From Bombyx mori (lineage: Eukaryota; Arthropoda; Insecta; Lepidoptera; Bombycidae): a DNA stretch of 64,000 bases. Shown here piece by piece: positions 57,871 through 64,000 of this stretch; the first letter of the stretch is position 1; every line of letters begins with the position of its first letter. Where the stretch lies: positions 9,957,001-10,021,000 of the forward strand of contig NC_085119.1 of the NCBI RefSeq assembly GCF_030269925.1, read 5' to 3'. The translations under genes were made by a program, and so were the position numbers. The notes under the pieces were generated by a model that was not told the origin of the DNA, made no database searches, and saw only the letters and a program-made list of their open reading frames with translations.

Positions 57871-58135
57871 TCACAGTACAGCATGGTTTAATATGTTTAC
57901 TTTTAAATCACGTAAACCGACGACTTTAATAAAATGGTTGCGTAGTCAACTTTCGGAGCGTACATACATTGAAATTCACTCGTATCGAATCCCTAACCAT
58001 TGCTTAATATACCCATAGCAAAACGTAAAAAAGTTTGTGAAAGAGTTATGATAAGAGACTTACATGCTGTATTAGTGTGGTAATTATGGTGGGGCAATTA
58101 ATGTGCCGTCAAAAAATTTCAGATTTTATGGTTTT

Positions 58136-58336
58136 TTTTTTATCGCTTAGATGGGTGGACGAGCTCACAGCTCACCTGGTGTTAAACGGTTAGGCAGCCG
58201 TTGTGACTATACTGAGAACTTAGAACTGTATCTCAAGGTGTGTGGCGCATTTACGTTGTAGATGTCTATGGGCTCCAGTAACCACTTAACACCAGGTGGG
58301 CTGTGAGCTCGTCCACACAGCTAAGCAACAAAAAAA
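58136..58336. mobile_element. Fold-back pair of Bm1 SINE 3' ends
   Basis: An inverted Bm1 3' end (58136-58191, ATCGCTTAGATGGGTGGACG) abuts a direct Bm1 3' segment (58192-58336) whose end, CCACTTAACACCAGGTGGGC, is its complement. The two form a hairpin with about 50-bp arms and a 90-base loop of Bm1 sequence. Confidence 0.8.
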
Positions 58337-59055
58337 AAAAACAAGTAATTAACGCGAATTTGAAAATTAATTACCTGCCCTTATTAAAAAGATGGTCACA
58401 CATCAGAGACGTGGTAAATAAAACAAAATAAGTGTTAGACTAAACTGTAGTACATAATTATTTAATGCCGCAATCAACTATGTTTAATCGTTTAGTCCAA
58501 ATAATTTGTTTATTATTTGACTTTTGTTACTGATGTCCCTGACAGTTAATTTTGTTTTTGTTATTGTATCTTAGACGTGTAGACGAGCACGTATTCACTT
58601 CACTTACCAGGATGAAAATGTAAAATATCTCACTGCGCTGTCAGGCTTAGTGCATTTTTTTAAGTCAAAAATGATAGAAGAGCAATCCCACTATCGTATT
58701 GATCGTAATGTTTCAATTACATCAATAAAACACGCTTACACTGAAAAAATATGTTATATAGGTATAGAATTTACGACAATAGTTCAGCTCCTAAAATTTC
58801 TTGTTGTATAAAATTTAATAGTGCCTGAATTCTTAAATAAGCTGGAGAGTTTTACACCACGTTAGATGAACTTGAACTAATCACAGGCCATAGAAATCAT
58901 CGCGAAAAAAATTCTGGACTTTATCAGCCATACGCATTCTATTCTTAAGTAGAAAAATTTGATAGTCTCATTTGGTTTTATTATCAGTGGGATCGTTAAT
59001 TTTCCTTCTCATTATTTTTGAGGCCTCTCCTTCCTTAATTAATTTTTTAAAAATA

Positions 59056-59522
59056 ACTAGCTTTTGCTCGCGACTTCGTCCGCGTGGAATAGTTACTTTG
59101 GCATAACGCTAAATTTTACCCGCCTCTTCATTTACGTAGAAAGTGAAAATATTTTTGAATAATAAAGAGCTATTTAAGGTACCAAAATCACGCTTTTTAA
59201 CCGACTTCAAAAGAGTTTCTTATACATTAGACAGATACAGAGAAGACCCTCAAACATTACTTTAGCAAAACTTTAACCGTTTCCGCAGCGCACGCAGTGG
59301 AAGCTCTCAAAAAGGATTAAAACTCCGATTTTGAAACATTTTTTATTGATGCTCCGATTGCATTGGTCTTAGCGTGATGTTATATAGCTTCCTTTCGTCG
59401 TCAACCTTCCTCGATAAATGGGCTATCTAACACTGAAAGAATTTTTCAAATCAGACCAGTATTTCCTGAGATTAGCGCGTTCTAACAAACAAACTCTTCA
59501 TCTTTATAATATTAGTATAGAT
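59056..59522 (+). mobile_element. RTE-like 3' end repeat
   Basis: AACTAGCTTTTGCTCGCGAC, TTCGTCCGCGTGGAATAG, and the end TTTATAATATTAGTATAG shared with 44766-44992. Confidence 0.75.
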
Positions 59523-59964
59523 TAGTTTACTACAAATAATATTCATTCAAGGAAAATTATTTTCATAAATAATACACGAAAGCTTCACTTCTTTTCAGAC
59601 CTGCCGCCACGCCGCATTCTTTTTTATTACCCACACAAACTTTTCAAATACTCATTATATGTCGTTCACGGAGGCATGTTAGGTACTTATACGTTGGATT
59701 GCTTAGAATAAACGAAAAATAAAATGAAAAATATATCGTCACGAATGCGGGAGTATTAACGTATTATTTTATAATTTGTGTCATAATAAAAGTATTATAT
59801 ATTTTTTGGAAGCGTTTGTTTATCACCTTTCATTTGATATGCATATTCTAAATAATAAAAAAAGCGGACGTTTTGAAATTACAAACGTCATAACCAAAAC
59901 CAACATAGACTCGAAAAATTTATAAACCATTGCTAGATTTATATATGTTGAGTATTGAAGTATT

Positions 59965-60085
59965 AAAGTTCTTGCCAGGGTAGATGCTAGAAAAGTTACC
60001 AAAGCTGAGCCCTGTGAGCTCGCTTATAAGTTCCGCAAAGCTAGCATACCCCTCGAGTCTACTAGCAATAATAGGTAGATAAAAA
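59965..60085 (+). mobile_element. BMC1-related 3' fragment, strongly diverged
   Basis: TTCTTGCCAGGGTAGATGCT, GAGCCCTGTGAGCTCGC and AATAGGTAGATAAAAA keep the order of the BMC1-like end. Confidence 0.6.
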
Positions 60086-60294
60086 ATTTAAGCAGGGTAT
60101 ATCGTGAATGTGTATATTTTGATGTTAAGTGGCTAGTTTTGCCAGATCCTATGGACACCCATAGACGCGGTATGAATGCACCCACCTAAAGATACGAAGT
60201 TTTTTTTTTTTTTTACATTCATTAACAATAACATTTCATATAGAATACTAAAATAAAATAAAAACAATAACTACAATTTCGGATTAAAATACAA

Positions 60295-60319
60295 ATAATA
60301 ATAATAATAATAATAATAC
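60295..60319. repeat. (AAT)n microsatellite
   Basis: About eight AAT units. Confidence 0.9.
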
Positions 60320-61057
60320 AACAAAAAATAAACATAAAAATTAATGTCAAAACTACCTTAACCTAAAGGCTGGTTTGGATCCAGAGTGCTCAACATGTCA
60401 AGTGTCCAGTGTTGCACGATGTAGCAGTCCAGATCCATCCGCGAAGCGAACAGTTAACAACTTCTAATTTTTGATACAATAGAAGCTCAATAAAATACAA
60501 GTCCATGTTTTCTGTTATTAAGCTTTCTCAAGAAAAACTGTAGCTTATATCGATACGTTTTTCATTTTGTTCCAATCACCAAAATATCAGATTTATTAAA
60601 CTAAAGTACAATTTTGTGAACAAGCTTGATACGAATTAAGTTTAAAGTAGTAAATCGGTAAACTTTTGTCATAATAGTATGTTTTTAAATGAATACAACT
60701 CTAGTCAGTGCCACTCAGTACGTGCACGGATTGCAGTCTCAGCAAATTGGCCGTCGACGAGAACCCAGCTAACTACATATTTATAACTTTTTATGGCACA
60801 TAATGGCTGCTCTTATTAAAATTGTGATTTCCTTCCCTGTTGTAACCGCCCATAAACTGTAAAGTTTTAATACTAAATAAACGGTTACACGTACGAAATG
60901 TTGCAGTATTTTGGGGTTATTTGTAAAGTTACATTCTAATTGTAAGTATCTAATAACAGACCAGAAAATATACTTCGTATGTGCTTCATGATAATATAAG
61001 TTAGATTAATATAAGTTAGAAGAAAAACAGCAACGTAGATTGTCGATACAGATATGT

Positions 61058-61118
61058 ATGTATTGAAATATATATACATATATTAATACATGAAGTAACA
61101 TTTTGTACCCCTTTTTAC
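61058..61118 (-). repeat. Repeat family A, copy 3, right end
   Basis: The reverse complement reads AAAAAGGGGTACAAAATG and then CATGTATTAATATATG, which matches the end of repeat A. It is cut off from its other part (63605-63875) by the BEL/Pao insertion. Confidence 0.7.
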
Positions 61119-61357
61119 TGTTGGAAACCCAACAAAATTGGTATAAAACCTTTTTTATTGTTGTGGTTGTGGTTTTTGACATTACATTTTAATTTTGAAT
61201 TTTAGAATGTCTTAGTTTTGTCAATTCTCTTTTTTCCGTGCTATTGTACGCGATTTATAAAATTTCTAAAATATACAAATTTTATACGTGCAATCCTCGC
61301 GAGTTTATTTAACAAGTTCCTTGCCCATCCTAATAATACAGTCCACTACATAAATTG
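61119..61357 (+). repeat. LTR1 (inverted relative to the element)
   Basis: TGTTGGAAACCCAAC to CACTACATAAATTG, 239 bases. It is followed by TGGTCCGTTACGG, which starts with TGG as primer-binding sites do, but no tRNA match was established. Confidence 0.85.
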
Positions 61358-61597
61358 GTCCGTTACGGCCGAAGAAAAGGAATTCTGTAAAGATAATAAA
61401 CACGCAGAGGCGAAGCCGGCGATCAATATTGAAAGAGCGAAAACCTAATAAATAAATAAATTATATCGGCAAGCCAGGAAGCAATGTAAACTGCAGCGAA
61501 GAGGAGTAAGCTACATCACGGATTATAACGAGAAGACAAGAGGGCGATACCATTCGCATCCGAAGTCGATCGTCTTTTTTTTATCCCGCATGTGGTT

Positions 61598-61836
61598 CAA
61601 TTTATGTAGTGGACTGTATTATTAGGATGGGCAAGGAACTTGTTAAATAAACTCGCGAGGATTGCACGTATAAAATTTGTATATTTTAGAAATTTTATAA
61701 ATCGCGTACAATAGCACGGAAAAAAGAGAATTGACAAAACTAAGACATTCTAAAATTCAAAATTAAAATGTAATGTCAAAAACCACAACCACAACAATAA
61801 AAAAGGTTTTATACCAATTTTGTTGGGTTTCCAACA
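61598..61836 (-). repeat. LTR2 (3' LTR of the minus-strand element)
   Basis: 239 bases, by eye the exact reverse complement of LTR1. In element orientation it is preceded by GAGGCCGCAGCA, a weak purine-rich stretch. Confidence 0.88.
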
Positions 61837-62273
61837 TGCTGCGGCCTCAGAAATGATATATTTTCAAGAAAGTTATACAATACTAAATTAATGTAATAAC
61901 TTACACTCATCATTTCTTTATGGGATAAAGACAATCTTTATAATCATGATAAAATTTAACATTTAAGAATTAACTTTAGACACAAAATGAGGAATGCAAA
62001 GTTAGCCTCTAATCAGTACATCATATTAAGAATACAAAGGTTAGCTCAAAAAATACATTGAGGAATCTTTATACCTTGACATATATAGCTACATTCGGAT
62101 GTTCTGTGACCTTATAAATAAAATACAATAACACATATTTCAGAAGTTTAACACTCTATATAAATTGACTTTTAACATTTAAATTGAAAAGCTTTTGTGT
62201 GAAACAATGTATTAAATTAAATTAATTAACAGAACTTGACATATTTTTATCTCAACATTAAAATAATAACACA

Positions 62274-62940
62274 TTAATTATTATCAAAAGGTAACAAACA
62301 TACACCTGACAGTGACCTTCTATAAACTTTGCCTTTAGGGGCAATAACGTCAAAGGCTCGTACTTTACCATCCCCACCTGCGAGAACCTTGGAAATTCTA
62401 GCTAACGGCCAATAAAGTGGAGGTGAATTTGGTTCCTTCAATAATACTATCTTACCTGTGATAAGATTATTAATGACATTTAATGACAAAACAATCTTTC
62501 TTTGCGTCAATTGTCATTCCTAGCGCCTTGATACTGCTGTTTTCTTTTTGAACTTCAATTTCATCTAACTGTCTCTCATTGAAAGGAATATCAGCTAAGA
62601 TCTCATCGCAGTTAGATGACCATTTATGCTTTTGGAAGCCACCCAAGCTTAACAAACGTTTTAGCTGCTGTTTCGCCTCATGTAAAGCCGTTAAATCGTT
62701 ATTCGAATATAAAACATCAACATAAACACAATTCTTTATAATGAAGGAAGCTAACGGTAAGTCAGCTTGATGCATGTTTGCAAGCTCGAGCAGACATCTG
62801 GTTGCAAGGTAACTTGAGCATTTTAAGCCGTACGTGACAGTATCTAAGCGAATGCACCGAATTGGCTCATCAAGCCATCGCGCCACAAAATGTTTTGCAG
62901 CGTAGTGTATTCTGGATTGACCATAACATTATATATAAAG
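62274..62940 (-). pseudogene. BEL/Pao polymerase remnant (RT and integrase tail fused by deletion)
   Basis: On the minus strand, 62886-62470 encodes part of the RT: LDTVTYGLKCSSYLATRCLL followed by YVDVLYSNNDLTAL, where the family normally has a YVDD catalytic box; here one Asp of the pair is missing. A stop ends this frame at 62470. The overlapping frame 62510-62274 encodes an integrase C-terminal segment (GKIVLLKEPNSPPLYWPLAR, then RRSLSGVCLLPF). RNase H and the integrase core are deleted between them. Inactive. Confidence 0.8.
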
Positions 62941-63121
62941 TAATAATTTCGAAAAGATCTCTTTGCACTATGGGACCATTGAGTAAAATGTCATTGAGTG
63001 AAACTATTTTTTGTCTTCAAAATATCTATATATAATCTATCTATTCGTTACCTTATGTTGAGGTGGCGGACCACCCGCAATAACGTGACCAAATTTAGTG
63101 TTGACAAGCTGTGGCGTTCCT

Positions 63122-63291
63122 TTACTTTGGCTGACCGTGTTGACTAGAGGCTGGCGTCGCGTCGCGCACGTCGAGCTGGTCGTCGCCGGTAACAGTGCAG
63201 AAGTAACATCGTCGCTTCTCCTTAGCGGTCACTGCGTTGACTACTTTGGTGGTAAATAGCTTCGCTGCGGATTGTCCAGCATTCTCCATAG
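63122..63291 (-). pseudogene. BEL/Pao gag remnant, N-terminal
   Basis: On the minus strand a frame begins about 75 bases after the LTR3 end and encodes MENAGQSAAKLFTTKVVNAV and then KEKRRCYFCTVTGDDQL before it stops near 63122. The place just inside the 5' LTR suggests a gag start. The short length means the rest is lost. Not compared with a database. Confidence 0.5.
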
Positions 63292-63367
63292 TAAAAAATA
63301 AAGTCTCTAGGTTACTCGCGACTCGCCGGTAGGTAGCGACACTGCAGCGCGTCGTCCAAAAATGTAG

Positions 63368-63604
63368 CAATTTATGTAGTGGACTGTATTATTAGGATGG
63401 GCAAGGAACTTGTTAAATAAACTCGCGAGGATTGCACGTATAAAATTTGTATATTTTAGAAATTTTATAAATCGCGTACAATAGCACGGATGAAAGAGAA
63501 TTGACAAAATTAAGACATTCCAAAATTCAAATTCAAATGTAATGTCAAAAACCACAACGACAACAATAAAAAAGGTTTTATACCATTTTGTTGGGTTTCC
63601 AACA
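63368..63604 (-). repeat. LTR3 (5' LTR of the minus-strand element)
   Basis: 237 bases, same ends as LTR1 and LTR2 but with about ten differences by eye (for example CATCCGTGC for TTTCCGTGC). In element orientation it is followed by TGCTACATTTTTGGACGACG. Confidence 0.85.
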
Positions 63605-63875
63605 TTTACCACACTATATACCATGTATTTAACACACACACATACATATATATACTTTAAGTTTATTGTCAGTCTTTTGTTATTGCTCAGTTTGTGGTCG
63701 AATAGAGAATAGGTTAATATTGTTTATCTTGAATATTATTTGTCTATAGTATAGTCTTGGCAAAATCTGTGATTATAGAAATAAATGTCTTTGACAAAAG
63801 AACCATAACAATATTCAAAATTATAATTTAAATTAATTATAGTCATATTTCGACTACGGTGGGACCACTATAAAT
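63605..63875 (-). repeat. Repeat family A, copy 3, left part
   Basis: The reverse complement runs from GTAGTCGAAATATGACTATA through TGACAATAAACTTAAAG to TAAATACATGGTATATAG, parallel to 7190-7460. Together with 61058-61118 it is one copy split by the BEL/Pao element, with about 120 bases of the canonical repeat absent at the joint. Confidence 0.8.
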
Positions 63876-64000
63876 ATAAATACTCTGTGTTACGCCAAGA
63901 AAGCAGCACGCAATAAAATTATAGGCCATTTTTAGATTTCTTATTTCTATATAAAAATCTATGTAACTACTGTTTACACTTCCATAATTTTTTTATAATT

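Larger units (their letters stand above)
41973..61057. other. 19-kb region without a recognisable gene
   Basis: No chain of exons could be built on either strand. Contents are LINE and SINE fragments (listed separately) and islands of higher GC at 44010-44275, 46440-46830, 49820-50060, 51360-51500, 53000-53220 and 57640-57870. The stretches 43140-43990, 45000-45900, 48150-49800, 52050-53000, 55530-56930 and 60100-61050 are AT-rich and I see nothing definable in them. Confidence 0.55.
61119..63604 (-). mobile_element. BEL/Pao LTR retroelement with an extra inverted LTR
   Basis: Order on the plus strand: LTR1 (plus, 61119-61357), 240-bp spacer, LTR2 (minus, 61598-61836), internal region with gag, RT and integrase remnants on minus, LTR3 (minus, 63368-63604). 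Both outer ends begin with TGTTGGAAACCC reading inward, and TTTAC flanks the whole unit at 61114-61118 and 63605-63609, the 5-bp target duplication expected for an LTR element. LTR1 and LTR2 look identical by eye; LTR3 differs at several positions and small indels. The element is dead: most of gag, protease, RNase H and integrase are deleted. Confidence 0.85.

Noticed and set aside
61218..61448. 76-codon frame with a twin at 63307-63639
   Set aside because: Both are translations of the LTR copies and their flank; the repetition comes from the LTR, not from a gene family.
1..64000. CRISPR arrays, operons, phage or bacterial origin
   Set aside because: Intron-split eukaryotic genes, poly(A) signals, SINEs and LINEs throughout; no spaced direct repeats of CRISPR type.

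Overview
The window is lepidopteran nuclear DNA, almost certainly from Bombyx (silkworm). The protein genes are split by short GT..AG introns, the background is AT-rich, and the repeats are those of the silkworm genome: many Bm1-type tRNA-derived SINEs, jockey-type (BMC1-like) and CR1-type LINE ends, and RTE-like 3' ends. All gene models below were built by hand, checking splice sites, phase and residue continuity; no alignment was run.

Layout: (1) 1-15.8 kb, minus strand: an ODF3/CIMAP1-type SHIPPO-repeat (sperm-tail PG-rich) gene. A short 203-aa form ends in its own terminal exon at 4740-4630. A long form skips that exon, reads a 2.6-kb exon with about 25 SHIPPO repeats, and runs off the left edge (at least 1180 aa). 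(2) 15.9-24.4 kb: intergenic, with SINEs, an RTE-type RT relic and a GC-rich island. (3) 24.4-31.5 kb, minus: a complete ten-exon gene for a 543-aa protein with two cyclic-nucleotide-binding-like regions, like CNBD2. A Tc1/mariner-like transposon lies in intron 4. (4) 31.5-33.6 kb: a head-to-head intergenic region holding a 657-bp MITE. (5) 33.6-36.5 kb, plus: a complete four-exon POMP/Ump1 proteasome maturation gene (142 aa). (6) 37.2-41.9 kb, minus: a complete three-exon URAD (OHCU decarboxylase) gene, 173 aa, catalytic residues intact. (7) 42-61 kb: no gene recognised; LINE/SINE debris separates GC-rich islands that may be regulatory DNA of a gene outside the window. (8) 61.1-63.6 kb: a decayed BEL/Pao retroelement with three LTRs, the outer two inverted relative to each other, and a 5-bp target duplication around the whole unit.

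The genes do not form one pathway. The SHIPPO gene and the CNBD2-like gene both point to sperm (axoneme and spermatogenesis), while POMP (20S proteasome assembly) and URAD (urate breakdown to allantoin) are housekeeping or metabolic. The most notable items are the short/long architecture of the SHIPPO locus with its exact 93-bp coding tandem repeat, and the inverted-LTR BEL/Pao insertion.
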